A stretch of DNA of 64,000 nucleotides from Sycobia sp. Sy_11. Taxonomy: Eukaryota > Arthropoda > Insecta > Hymenoptera > Epichrysomallidae. Position 1 is the stretch's first letter, and each line of letters starts with the position of its first letter. The stretch covers positions 7,949,501 through 8,013,500 of the forward strand of contig JACCIC010000002.1 in NCBI GenBank assembly GCA_018907035.1, given 5' to 3'. Positions 45,518-58,371 of this stretch are shown here, in pieces. Made by a program: the position numbers and the translations under genes. The notes beneath the pieces are model-generated. The model made no database searches, had not been told where the DNA came from, and was given only the letters and a program-made list of their open reading frames with translations.

Positions 45518-46559
45518 TGCAATTTAATTCTATACATATATATAGATTCTCTCGCTCGTTATTTCGCTCGACCAGTCGACCACGTCTCGATGTATAGTAT
45601 AACAAGTGTTGGAAAATGGCATCAAACACTCACTTCACAGCCTAAATAAATTTCGCGCCTTTTTCAGATACTAAACAAAAATTCAGTTTATATGAATTAT
45701 TATTAAAAACTTCACAAATATCAAGAACTTTTAAAATTATATCAATCGCACTATAAATTTAAGGAATCAAAATGGAGAAATGAAACAGATTTAATCTTTC
45801 AGATCTGCCATTATAATAAAAGATATTTCGTCGAGACTACTTACTTTTTATTATTTATAATTTCTTTATCCTGCGATTTTATATATATATTATATGTATT
45901 ATAATTGTAAAACGTTAAATAAAGATCGCAATGTGATTTCTGATTTATAACTTGTAATTGAATGGTGAACCAGGTTATTGAGTATCTAATTGAATCTTCC
46001 AGCTGGAAGAATGTCTGCGGTTGGTGACACTGCCCTCTGTTAGAGATATAGCAACGTTCTATATTATCGATATTTTATTGTAAATTGTACCCAAATACCC
46101 ATCAGATATACTTATTTATTATTATTATGAATAGTATTTATACTGTTCGGGCACAATGCAATAACTTTTCTTTAATTTATCTCATAAGCTATTAGGAATT
46201 AATCATTAAAAGTATTTTGTAAATGAATATATTTATTAAATTGAAATACACTTTTGCGAATATAGTTTATCATATAAAATTAAAATACAATTTTAGCTTC
46301 TTGTATTTTTCACTTTTTCAAGGTAATAAACGCTATTCTCGAACAAATTGACACACACGCGCGCGCGCACGCGCACAAATGATCGAATTATTTAAAAATT
46401 CAAACGGTTGCAGAAATTAGGATAGTAAAATACAAACAACCAGATATAAAAATGATGAGAGAGTTTCAGAACATATTTGATTGATTGAATATAAAAAATA
46501 ATTTTAATCTAAGGAAAATCAACAGTTAATTATCATATAAATCATATCAGTTTTGGAAA
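45518..46559. promoter_or_regulatory. Divergent promoter interval between ARMC7 and the coiled-coil gene
   Basis: A head-to-head arrangement about 1.04 kb long. The half next to ARMC7 (45520-45660) is less AT-rich and would hold its 5' UTR. At 46028-46043 lies CACTGCCCTCTGTTAG, which resembles a reverse-strand CTCF core. At about 46352-46376 is an alternating CA/CG tract able to adopt Z-DNA. The rest is AT-rich. Confidence 0.5.
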
Positions 46560-49500
46560 ATGGAATCTCTTAACGAGACACAAATTGAAGAACAAATATC
46601 TAGTAAGTTGTAATAATAAAACATCGTTAAAAAAACAATTATCACGCTTATATGAATTTAATCTAATTATGATAAGACAGAGGAAGTATATTGTAAAATT
46701 TTAGTGCTTTAATTATACAAATATATAATTATATAATACACATAATATTTATTAAAAGTGTTCTTATTTTAAAAGCCCTAAAATTTGTAGTTATATATAA
46801 TTATAGAGATTTATATTGAAACGATAAAAAATTTAAATTATGATTCTCGTGAATTATCTATAAAGTAAAATAAAATCGTATATAATCAATGATTTGAAAA
46901 AAATTTATTATAAACATTTAATAAATAACGTAATTAAATATTTAGTATATGAAAATAAAATTAAAAGCATAAAAGAAAATATTAGAAAGGAACTACAAGT
47001 TAGACGAGATTTAAAAGCTAAAATTGAGGAATCAAAAAAGAGAGAAGCTACTCAAGTTCTGATTTTGGAAAGGTATGCAACTTCTGTTACTACTTAAAAA
47101 GGACATTACTACTTAAAATATTATAACATGGCCTTTACTACTTATGATTACATAATTGTAAATAATATAACGACAAATATACAAATAAGTATTTTAAATA
47201 TTTTAATATATTGTAATTTAAACAATATTATATTAATGTATTTTAAAATTGGTAAAGTTTTTAATTCATTATATATTATGTAGATTAAATGAATACGAAA
47301 AAATCGTTTTTAAGCAGCTTGAAATGGTTGAGAAAATGGAAGATCATGAGTCATTGAAACAATTGGCTGTTATAGAAAAATATGAAGGCATGTTACGTGA
47401 ACAGCAAGAAGTTTGGGCTAAATATGAGGTCTGTTATATCAGGCAAATTGGACATATTATTTATACTGTTTCTTAATACGAAAATACTAAAATATACCTT
47501 TCGAGTATTGTTACCGTTTTGATTTTGTACGAGTTTTGTGACTGCCTGTTGTGGCCTTGATCGTATTATTTTGGTCTTGACTCAACTAATGCACGATGCC
47601 AAGAAAATATTTTAATGAATAATAATTTGCCGCGTGAAAACTCAAATGAAATAATAAATGACTTCAAATAAATTAGGCAACTCTATTACATTAACATATA
47701 CGCGGATACTTTTATTAATTTGTTACATGCGCAGATATTTTAAATAATTCTAAAAATATAGATTAAGAGATATGTTCATATACGATTTATGATAATATTA
47801 AAGCACTTAAATAACGTTTTAGTTGTTTTCAGTACATGAAAGTCTTCCAATAATATAATGTTGTTAAGATCAAAATAATATGTTCAAAAAATCTTAGATT
47901 AGACAATATTATTATGTTTCAACCTTAGGCCTTGCCTTAAAACTTTTTTTATACGAATTTGTGATAGTATTAATCTGTTGTTATGACTTTGGGGAAATCG
48001 TGAAATATCAAATGATTTATGTTTTATGGGTATTCGTAAATTTATAAATTAGAATGTTCTTAAAAGTTTTAATGCAACGAATCAATACGAAATTTTGAAT
48101 CATCTTCAATATAATTATGTTTACAATGATAAATATTTTTTGTATAACACTAATTAAAATAATATCGAATTTTTATTTTAATTAAAAGACTATTAATTTT
48201 TCTTAAACAATTTTATACATTAATTACTCTTTCAAAATTTATTATTTGCTTCATATTAAATATTGTATTATGTAGGAGGAATATGAAAAATTACCTTTGG
48301 CCGTAGAAAAACAAAAGGCAGAAATACGCTTGCTGCAAGTCCATATTAAAAATAAATTAATAGATTACAAGATACAGGAAACCAAAAGGATCATAAAAAT
48401 GAAAGCTCAAATTGATAAAAGAAGAGAACAGCTTAAAATAATTGAACTTGCCAAATTATACGTGGAGCATAAAGCGAGAGAGAAACGTTATTGTGAATTA
48501 GCAAATAAAGTTAAAAATTTGAAGGCTAAAGAACGGGAATTAATCTTGGAAGTTTGTTTTTTTTTATATTTTATCATTGTATCATTGAACTTACAAAATG
48601 TTGGTTATAAAATAATTACTTGCTGTTCACAAAGGTTCAGAATAAGGAACGACAGGCTAAAGAAAAAGAAAAGTTAAACATACTAGTGAAAAAGACCTCG
48701 ATAACTCCACAACTACCAAAGGTCGATTTATCTCATTTTATTATTCCTACAAATAAAGAAGATTATTTTGCTGGTAATCAATATTAACCTTTGAATTTTT
48801 TTTGCTATTTGAATTATTTATATTTCATTTTTTGCGCTTTATTTTTTATAGATTCGATTTCAATAAATTCTTACATGTTGGAACAGGAGTACATGGTTAA
48901 TAATGATGATCAAGTTCAAGTGACTAAATCGTCTATTGTGAAACAATCAGATACAACGAATTCTTCTGAACCTAAAAGTAAATATAAATTAATTATAGCA
49001 CTCATACATTATCTTTGAATGTATTCTATAACTTTTATTTCTTAAAAATAGACAGGTTCATAATGTTTCTTGCTATTTTTATATCAGTTAGTTACTTACA
49101 AAATGAAAGTAATGCACCTTTTCAATCTAAGTTTTTAAGATTTTGGTAATACACTGAGAGAAAAATATCTGTTATCAAGTAAATATTTTCTTGTTTTGTA
49201 CCAAGTAAATTATTTACTTAAATTGAGAAAGCATCTTATTAAATAAAGGAAGTATTTACTTAATGCGAGAAGAATTCACTTGAATCAAACCACGTACTCT
49301 TAAATCTAGTTAATATTTTCTTAATTTAAGAAAATGATTTACTTGGTACAAAACAAGTAAATATTTACTTGATATCGGAAAATATTTTTTTCAATGTACA
49401 TTAAATTTACACAAGTTTCCAATTTTTTCAACAAGCTATTGAGAATTAATACAATTTTTTTTCTCATTTTATCTGTTTTATGCCTTGCTGTAAATAATTG

Positions 49501-52500
49501 ATCGTTAATATTACCATAATTATGTCAGATGACAATAAAGAATCGAATAGTTCGATCAGTTCTCCAATGGAAATAGACAACTTTGCAGAACTGCGAGTTT
49601 CATCAAAGCAATCGTCAAATCAATCTCCGAAAATTCCAAATTCCGAGCAGATTAGCGCATGCGAAAGAAGAATAAATTGCAGCCCTGTTTCAAAGAAAAA
49701 TCGCATCAACGAAGAATTACTTCATCAAAATCAATCTAATGAATCTTTAAAAAATTCGACTGTCGAACGGACTAATGGGCATAACAGCAGACAAGCTGAT
49801 TGTAGCTCATTTGTCGATAGATTTGATAACGAAGAGATGCAAATGGAAACAAATCAATCGAATCATTCATTGAATACACATAACTTTAAACGAATTAATG
49901 AACAAAATGCAAGAATGAGTTACAGTCCTTTTTTGAATGTATCTAGCACTAGAGACGAACAACAATCAAGTTATTTCACCGCAGTGCATCAAACCACAAA
50001 GATGCGAAACAGCGAAAAAGTTAATGAAAATGATAAAAGATCAATTTCTAATCAATATGTGAGTAGTTTTATTGTTATTTAATTATGCACCTGAGGGATC
50101 AAATTAGTATTTAAAAACGTTATTAGATCAATAAATCGACCACAGACAGTCAGCTAGACTCGAAGCAGTTTGAATTAAAAAATACTTCGCAAAACCAAGG
50201 TAATAGATAAATTATACTTGTATAATTTTTGTACAATTAATTCACCTGAAAATATACATTATAGTTAAATTTCATGTATTATATAAATTATGAAATTCTT
50301 TTGTTTTTACTTCCATCCTAGTTAATCAAAACCAAGCTGCCAAAATTGATGCAGCAGTTCCCGATTTTACAAAACTCGTAACTGACGTGCCGCCAACAAA
50401 AATTATGAAGCTGTCATTACAAGAACAGCATCAGCAGCAGCAGATACAGCATCAGCAACAGCATCAGCAACTGTACCAGAAACATCAGCAGCAAAATCAA
50501 CAACATCAGCAACAGCATCAGCAACAGCAGCCGAAATCGCCAAGAAAAACTTTAGTTTCTTCCAATTTTCATGCAGACTTTAGCAGTCTTCCACAGTCTA
50601 AGACACCACAAATAATTTCATGCGAACGCGTTAACTATCCAAATCTACAGATGCAGCCGAATGTTCGTATAAGTTCAATATTAATTTTTCCTCATTCGAA
50701 GCTACAAATCGCACCTTCGCCGCTTGATTCCGGTTCTGATAAAAAATTCTCGAAAAAATACAATCCTTACCTAGTACGAAAAGGCTTCTTTACGAACTTC
50801 GTTACAACTCTCGGCTTCGAGTCGGGCCGTAAACCTCTAGTTTTGTACATAAAGCCTTATCGCGCCCGGTAAGAAATGTACTATTTTAAATGAGCACAAT
50901 AAATTATTATAGATTATACTATAGATCATCAAAAACATAAGTTTTAGATTTCATATATAAATAATTCAATAACGCCGACTACTTCTAGTGAAAATGATAA
51001 TTCATGCCGAAATGTTGCCACATTTTGACAAAGTTTGACAGATTTTTCCAACCATTACTAAACTTGATAAATTGTGTTACTATCGAAGTCTTGTAATGTT
51101 TAGCAAAATTAGGCAAAGTTTGGAAAAGATTGGAAAAAATTAAAAAAGTTTGACAACATTTAGCATAAATGTAAAAAATTTGGGACACATCCTCTATAAA
51201 TATTACAGAAAGGAGCATCGAATAGACTCTGTCAGATAATATTGTAAAATATCAAATTATGCCAAAAGTTGCCAGATTTTGCGAGAACGTCTTTGCCTAA
51301 TATTGTCAGATTTTAATTGTCAAATCTTATCAGACTTTGACAAGCTTTATCAGCTTTTTTCAGACTTAAGTATCCCACAATTTGGTAGATTTTAGCAATA
51401 ATACTTGGCAAAAGTTTGTCAAAACTCTGGAAAAATATGACAAAGTGATTTTTTTAATATTTGGAATAAAAAAATCTACGGAACGCGATAAAAAATTCTA
51501 TATAATAATGCATAAAATTCTTGAACAGGAACATAAGTCTTCGACCAAACAAGACGCTTTCTTGATGGACGTCGAATCTAGCAGTAGCGTCACGCCTATG
51601 CTAAAAGACAATCTAAATCGTAGCTTTCCTTCCACCGCACTGTCACCTAGTCTAAACCTAGTCGATCCGAATATTTATGGAGGTGATACTATCTCGGCAA
51701 TTCTGGGCAGCGAGATAACGGAGCCCGGCGGTAGCTTCGAGCTTGCGAGACGCTTGTACGAAGGTATGATTGCGCGTATATAATTTTTTTTTTAAGAATA
51801 CATAGATAAACTTCCGAATAGCACCCAATCCACCGATTTTGATGAAAATTGGTAACTTTAGATTTTTGAATCGCTGATTACGAGTATCGTAGTGGATTTC
51901 GATTGAAATTAAATTTTCATAAATCCGTAAAAATTCCCTTAGAAACTAAAAAAAAACATAGTTTTTCGAATTCATTTGGGGAAAAAATTTACATATGTTT
52001 CAAGCGAAGTCCTAAATCTTATGTATATCCGAATTCTCTTTAGATTTCTTATGCAATTTATATTGGAAAAACCGCTTGTACATAAAAAATGCATAGAACA
52101 AAGAAGATATTTTTTAACTATATCTACATTATTTGATAGAAATATTTTATTTTGAAATTGCTTCTATTTTTCGAATACATTTTTACGGTGTTCGACATGA
52201 TAATTGCATTTCCGCCAGCAGTTACTACGATATTTGTATTCATTAGCACCCCAAAAAATGTAAATGTATAAATTTTTAGCAAAACACTGTTTTTGGTTCG
52301 AAAAGTAATTTTATTAATAAATTTTATATACATAAGTATGAAAGATACAAAACACGCATGATTCATACAGTGTAAAATACAAAATGATTTATTACCATGC
52401 TCGTTCTATTTTTAAAGTCTATTAGGTACTTAAAAGATATACAACTTATTGTTTTGTCCTTTAGAAATAAACTTAGAGTATTGAATAAATTAAACAATAT

Positions 52501-53365
52501 GCTTTTGATGAAACGTAGTATTGTAAAATTGAAATTTTTAAAAAGTATCATAATTCAGTTATGAATCTTAATCTAGAGCTTGCAATGAAAAAAAATTACA
52601 TAATTTGATTATGAATTCATAAAAATTCATTCCTGAATAATTGTCAAGCATCATTTGTAAAATAACTCTGTTCTCATGGAGAGTTTGTGAAAACAGAATA
52701 TATTTTCATCTATTAAATTTTAATTTTATATACAGTAGATTATTATTAAAACATTTACTGAAATTACAATATAAAACTGTTCTTTTTATAAATTTCAGTT
52801 GATAGAATCAAGGTTTCTGTTTTTTACAATACATCTTACATTGGAGATACTGTAACCGATTTTAAAATTATATTTTATGAAATAAAAAGATCTCACTCTT
52901 TTCCACATGGAGAACGATACATAATATTCGCGTCCGTATTAATAATTCTACAAATAATAATAATAATAAAAAGCAAACTTTTTATGAATTTGCTTCAGAC
53001 TCTGCTTTGCATTTTACTAAAATTGCAATTGTTTCAGATTCTGATTTAAACTCTGAAGATGGCAGTTTTGATTACGAAAAAATGTTGGGAAAATTTTGCT
53101 CTCCCATTGCAAAAAATACACGGACCTCACAATTATTATCAGAGGAGCCGCCAAAACCAGTTGATAATCCCATTTCTATGAATTCTAATATTGAAACACA
53201 AAGAAATTCTGAGAAAAGTAAGATGAAATTGTTCAAGTTACACGTCTATTTATATTATTTAAATATTCATGGATATATGCAAAATTAAACTTTACAGATG
53301 AAATGAATTTTGTTCTTGGACAATTTGGAAAAAAGCAAACGAATACTTCTCAACGATTCTTTTAA
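46560..53365 (+). CDS. Coiled-coil protein with Gln/His-rich disordered C-terminal part, twelve exons, about 864 aa
   Basis: Exons: 46560-46602, 46946-47072, 47284-47428, 48276-48551, 48635-48773, 48852-48977, 49529-50058, 50154-50199, 50322-50868, 51396-51763, 53038-53217, 53298-53365. Phases agree throughout, totalling 2595 nt with TAA. Residues ~15-225 are a charged, Lys/Glu-rich coiled coil (IKENIRKELQVRRDLKAKIE; EYEKLPLAVEKQKAEIRLLQ). The rest is Ser/Asn-rich and disordered-looking, with a Gln/His run at about 508-548 and a short C-terminal block NFVLGQFGKK. The 5' limit of exon 10 is uncertain because it falls in a repetitive stretch; exon 5 could start at 48641 and exon 11 at 52999. 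Poly(A) signal AATAAA at 53486-53491. I do not recognise the protein. N-terminal coiled coil plus long disordered tail resembles synaptonemal-complex central-element proteins such as SIX6OS1, but that is only a weak guess. Real gene: likely. Identity: unknown. Confidence 0.75.
49150..49400. mobile_element. Palindromic MITE, copy 2, in an intron of the coiled-coil gene
   Basis: About 250 bp beginning ACACTGAGAGAAAAATATCT and ending with the approximate reverse complement ...TTTTTTTCAATGTACA. The two halves are inverted repeats of roughly 100 bp carrying ATCAAGTAAATATTTTCTTG and TTTTGTACCAAGTAAAT. It is non-coding and related to the copy at 22.5 kb. It sits between exons 6 and 7. Confidence 0.75.
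50985..51440. repeat. Reiterated TTTGACA/TTTGGCAAA motif field
   Basis: Within intron 9 and the proposed start of exon 10, short degenerate units such as TTTGACAAAG, TTTGGAAAAG, TTAGGCAAAG and, on the other strand, CTTTGCCTAA and TTTGTCAAAA recur many times. On the minus strand the first half reads as an open frame of ~77 codons with repeating NFAK/QTL-like peptides, which looks like a repeat effect and not a gene. Confidence 0.6.
51790..52070. repeat. Possible degenerate transposon-like sequence in intron 10
   Basis: The text around CACCGATTTTGATGAAAATTG and the following AATTTTCATAAATCC block resembles dispersed repeats that I recall from insect genomes. No open frame, termini or second copy was found in this window, so this is only a weak call. 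Confidence 0.25.
52999..53040 (+). other. Tandem splice acceptors of exon 11
   Basis: Two similar acceptors, TGCTTCAG|ACTCTG ending at 52998 and TGTTTCAG|ATTCTG ending at 53037, are 39 nt apart in the same phase. Either keeps the frame; the upstream choice adds 13 residues beginning DSALHFTKIAIVS. Confidence 0.45.
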
Positions 53366-53491
53366 ACTACAAAAAAGATTTTCTATTAAATTTAGAAATT
53401 TCGTATTTTTACAATAATTTATGTAATATTATTCTTGTATATATAAAAATATATACTATACATATAGTATCAATTTTTCTTTTTTAATAAA

Positions 53492-55924
53492 AACAATTGA
53501 AAGTTAAACATGAGATCGTAGTTATACTAATGCCATAAAATTACATTTTTATAGTGTTCATATAAAATAAAAATTTTGTATTAGAATTATTTAGGACGGA
53601 GTATTCAAAATTGCTATAATATTTGATGAAGCAGCCAAAGTGGCTTTAAGAATTTTCTACAAATTACAATTATTTACAAATTGTTGCAATTTCCCGCATA
53701 TTACTTAATTAATTATTAATAAAAATAATCAATTTACAAATATTAAGTGCATATTTTGGGCTTTCAAGATAAAGGAAAATGCACGTGCGATGATATTGAA
53801 GTGATTAATGTGCCATACAGATATAAGTTATAAGTGATAAATAAAATTTCAGAATCAAAAAATTACTATCATGATGATTATGTACAATTATTAAAATAAA
53901 TATAAGAAATGGAATTTTGTAAAATACGGCTAAAAGATTATCAGTTTCTTTTATTCTTAACTTTCATGCATTTTAAATTTCATGTGCATTTTTAACAAGC
54001 TATCCTTTCATATTTACAGCTAAAGTGAATAGTATAATAATGAAAACAATATTTGTTTTCTCTCTGGCAAAACTGTGTTGCTTGTTAAAATTGTTAAATC
54101 GATTTTCTGTTCATTTATAATTCATCGTATGCAAAAATTAAACACAAGTACACGACCGTATGAAAAATATGATTGTTCAAAATGGTCGACTCACATTTGG
54201 ATACGTGCAAAGATCGATTAGTATCAATAAAACACGTGATCCTTGGCGTGAATTATAAAGAAAAAAGATAAAAAGAAGAAAAGAAAGAAAGAAAGAAAAA
54301 ACCGATGATATTTATGTTAAATTATTATAATATGCTCCTGCACTGTGTTGCTGTAATTTCTGCGATCTCTCCATAGTAAATACAACCGTCATCGCCACCT
54401 TTGTCAATAAGATTGTAACTGAATGTATCTGACGACAATATCTATAATACAATGCATATGAGCTTAGAGGTTCGGCATGTGCTTCCAAAATTGTCTTTGT
54501 ACAACCTATATATTATACATGTGTGCACGCACGACACAAGGATGAATGTACTTACGTCATGCGACTTCTACTTACGTAGATGTGGAAACACGTGTTTGTC
54601 TTATATGAATTCTTCCCTTTTAATTATAGAGGCGAGCGGTCCCCCGGCGAAAGAATACGCGCAAGTTTGAATTATCGCCAAGTTACAGTGTCTGTAAAAA
54701 TTTTTATTTTAAAAGCGTAAATTGTATCAAAAGTGAGAGCGCGAATTTTGAGGAGGTATGGTACTGAATATACCGATAGGTATTTGGTTTAAAATAAAGC
54801 AGTTTAATAAACGAAATTTGATTTATGCAAAAATTAACTTTATCTTACATCTGTATTAAAATAATATATTTAAATAATTAACATATTTTATTTTAAATTT
54901 ATTAATAGTTATATAATTAACAAATGCTGGGCTTGTAAATGATACATAATTGTAAATAAAACAAGCCCAAAATCACATAAAATAAGCTTATTCTAAAAGC
55001 CAAAAGAGAAAACGTTCTAACAAATGAAATTAATCTCAGCACAGACGAGAAAAGAATAATCCGTGCATGCTTGAACAGTAATATATCAAAATCAATAATA
55101 ACAAAATATCCGAATTTCCCGTCACAGCACGGATTACTGCCTTTACTACGTATAACCATTCGACCTCTTTCGAAAACCTCAAGATTTTCTCAATAACATG
55201 TATTCGGCCACCTTATTTGTGAAACCGTATACAAGCTATTTTAAGGGAAAAACTTCGGGTTTCCCGCCACGGCTTGGTTCAAACGTGTACCTCATTTGTG
55301 CACAGAATTTGACCTATAACGAGAGTTCGCTCGCGATTTCCAGTGCATCGATTTGCCATATTTTTCATACGTTCATTTAAACCATACCGTTCAATAATTT
55401 AATTTATTGGAATCTTTCTTTTTTCTTCTTTAATTTACATAAATTTTTATCTAAATAATTTTTCCATTTTTGCATTGTATGATACATTAATTAATTTATT
55501 GCATATATGGGAAGCGTGTATCAGGAGAACTATTTTAAACCACTTTTTGTTTATGTTTAAACAATAACAATATATCCTCTTTAAAATTGGTACAAAACAA
55601 TAAAGAATTACATGATGAAAATTATTTTTCACGGAGATTATTCCTTGAAACAGAAAATAAAAGGAAACGAATATTATAATTCGCGCATTTATTTTATTAT
55701 GTTCTATAAACTGGTATAACTACTGTGAATCTACATTTATTCTCGAGGTGCGAGGTAATCCGACTAATATTCTCTCTCTCACTTTATTTCTCTTTCTTAC
55801 TCCGAGAGTTTCTATTGTCCGCTCGTGTCTCGGTCCGTCTATGGTCTAAAGCTATGCACCGTATCGAGAGTATTTCATTTCTTATTCTACTTCTCGCAAC
55901 GAAATGATTTTCTTTAGTAAGTGT

Positions 55925-55964
<40 letters not shown>

Positions 55965-56367
55965 ATGATCATACATTATATATCAATGCTAGTTATATGT
56001 TTTGATCACATCTCAAAAAATGATATGAAACTGATGTAGGTTTCCTTACGTAAAAGAAGTAAATGTGCCTTTACCTCTATCCGAAATCCTCTAGAGACAT
56101 AAAAATTAAAAATTAAAAATTCTTGCGTTGACTGGTTTATGAAAAAAAAAGATAAATATTTTTATCCTACACGTTAAATGCCAATGTCAGAAGAAAATGA
56201 TTTTGATTTTTTTTCAGTCATTTTTCAAGATATCCGAACAAATTCTTAATATTTTAAAAAAAAATTTATTGCCAACGAAACATTAATTCGTTTGATATAA
56301 TTTCGATGGTTTCTTATACAGTATATATTTGACTATTTACGTTCTCGTACATTGACCGCTGTCAGCG

Positions 56368-56430
<63 letters not shown>

Positions 56431-57328
56431 TTTTGAGTCTTTGTATTAGGGGATTTTATGGCATTATGTAAGATAAGCTGCGCCTTATATTCTGTTGTAA
56501 TATTTATTCTTTTTTTTTTTAAATCCGAACGCGTCTGGATTGTTGTGAAAAAACTTTTTGTCTTTCTAAATAATTTTATTATTTTCATTATCGCCTATTA
56601 TTAAATTTGATAAATGGCTTATTGTGATTAAATTTAAAACTTATATATTTATTCGCGTAATGTAAATTATCTCCCAGTGGCAATTTACACGTTGCGACAA
56701 TGTATAAATTAATCAATTATAATATACGATTTACGAAAAAAACGAGTAAATATTGTATATAAGATAACTTATGAACCAATGTAAACGCTGCTGCTATTAT
56801 CGATAAAAATTAAATTATTACTGTTAAATTAGCGTCTATTATTAAAAATGCCGAGTGGAATATAATTCCGATTTTATATTGAATTTTTTGTTCTAAATAT
56901 ATATATATGTTATTATTCGAGGTGTACTATATATAGAACAATATTATTTTTTGATAATCTATTGTAATAGTCTCTTATTCTGTCATTATGTTACCGTGTA
57001 AATCGGTTTGATGAAATGTATTGTTTGCTGAAAAATGACGCGCATCGATCCAGAAACTAGTCGTAAGAACATTTAAAAGGATCCCTAACATTGCCTCGGT
57101 GCGCAAAGTCGATCCGAAAACTTGTAGTCAGAAGTCGTTCGACATTCTGGCTATTAATTATACGAAATCAACGCGACGTCAAGATCTGAAAACAGTTCCG
57201 ACGAATGATAGTGATTCGTATTCGGTCTGAAAAGCTGATGTGTGTGTCTATACATCTGAAATCAGTTCGAAGTGCTGACTTTAGTCTCAAATCAGTTCTG
57301 TATCATATTTTAATAAAAGTTGTGTATA

Positions 57329-57373
<45 letters not shown>

Positions 57374-57380
57374 AGTTTAA
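53492..57380. other. Intergenic DNA after the coiled-coil gene
   Basis: AT-rich. TA tracts at 55930-55962, 56370-56428 and 57340-57371. At 57180-57310 there are imperfect copies of TCTGAAAACAGTTC. No gene is supported. Confidence 0.5.
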
Positions 57381-57506
57381 TTTTACACTAAATATGATTT
57401 AGGGATCAAATCAATCTCGACTTCGAACCCCGATCTCTATCGGACCGTTTCGCGACAGCGAAGCCCCCAGGCACAAATTTTAACGTAATTTCGTCAATAT
57501 ATAATT

Positions 57507-57547
<41 letters not shown>

Positions 57548-58329
57548 TGATTAATACAAAATTTCGCCATATATATGCCATTGGGACGTGTATAATCGCA
57601 AGAGATTTTTTGCGCGCTCATCGCCTTCTTGGATCGTAAGCCGGTCGAAGAGGAGAGGCGCCGAGCGTTGCCCTTCTTAATTTTCACGCAATATAATAAT
57701 ATACTTATAGTTGTAAGACTATGTATGCATCTGTATAAAACTAAGAAAGCGTGCGTCCCTCCCCCCCCCTCACCCACTATCGTCTTCTGCCCGTCCTTTC
57801 TCTCTCTTTTTCCTTTGTCTCCCTACGTCATCGGGACGCTCGCCCATCTTATTATACATACATACTGTGCACTCGCATAATCGCCCCGGTCTTCCTACTT
57901 CGTTTCCATCCCCCCTCCCCCCTCGCCCAACCCCAGCGTCGCGCCGCTCCCGCGGTCCATTCGTCAAACTCAGCGGCCCAAGACGCGCTGGAGGGTGGGA
58001 GGGTGAGGGGGAGGGGGAGGACATCGTCCTGACTTATTCGCTCGTTTCGCCACACATACATGCGCGCGCGCGCGAAAGACAAGGTAAAAAGACGCGCTTG
58101 CGAGTGAGGGAGGATGGCCGGGCGGGGGCGGGGGGTGGAGGGCAGGGCATACGAAGCTCGCCGAAACGCGAGCGCGGCGTCCCGCCTCAGTTTGTTGTTT
58201 GTGCGCGCGGAGTCTGTGCAGTGGATGCACGGGATTATTGCAGCGTATCCGTGCGGCGGTGCCATTCGCTCGCGCTCACACCAAGACGTAATTATTATAA
58301 ACGTTATTTTGTATATATTTAGATAGTAC

Positions 58330-58371
<42 letters not shown>

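Noticed and set aside
57751..58322. Frames of up to 151 codons in the GC-rich island
   Set aside because: Same reason: both strands open, Arg/Pro/Gly-biased composition, no domain.
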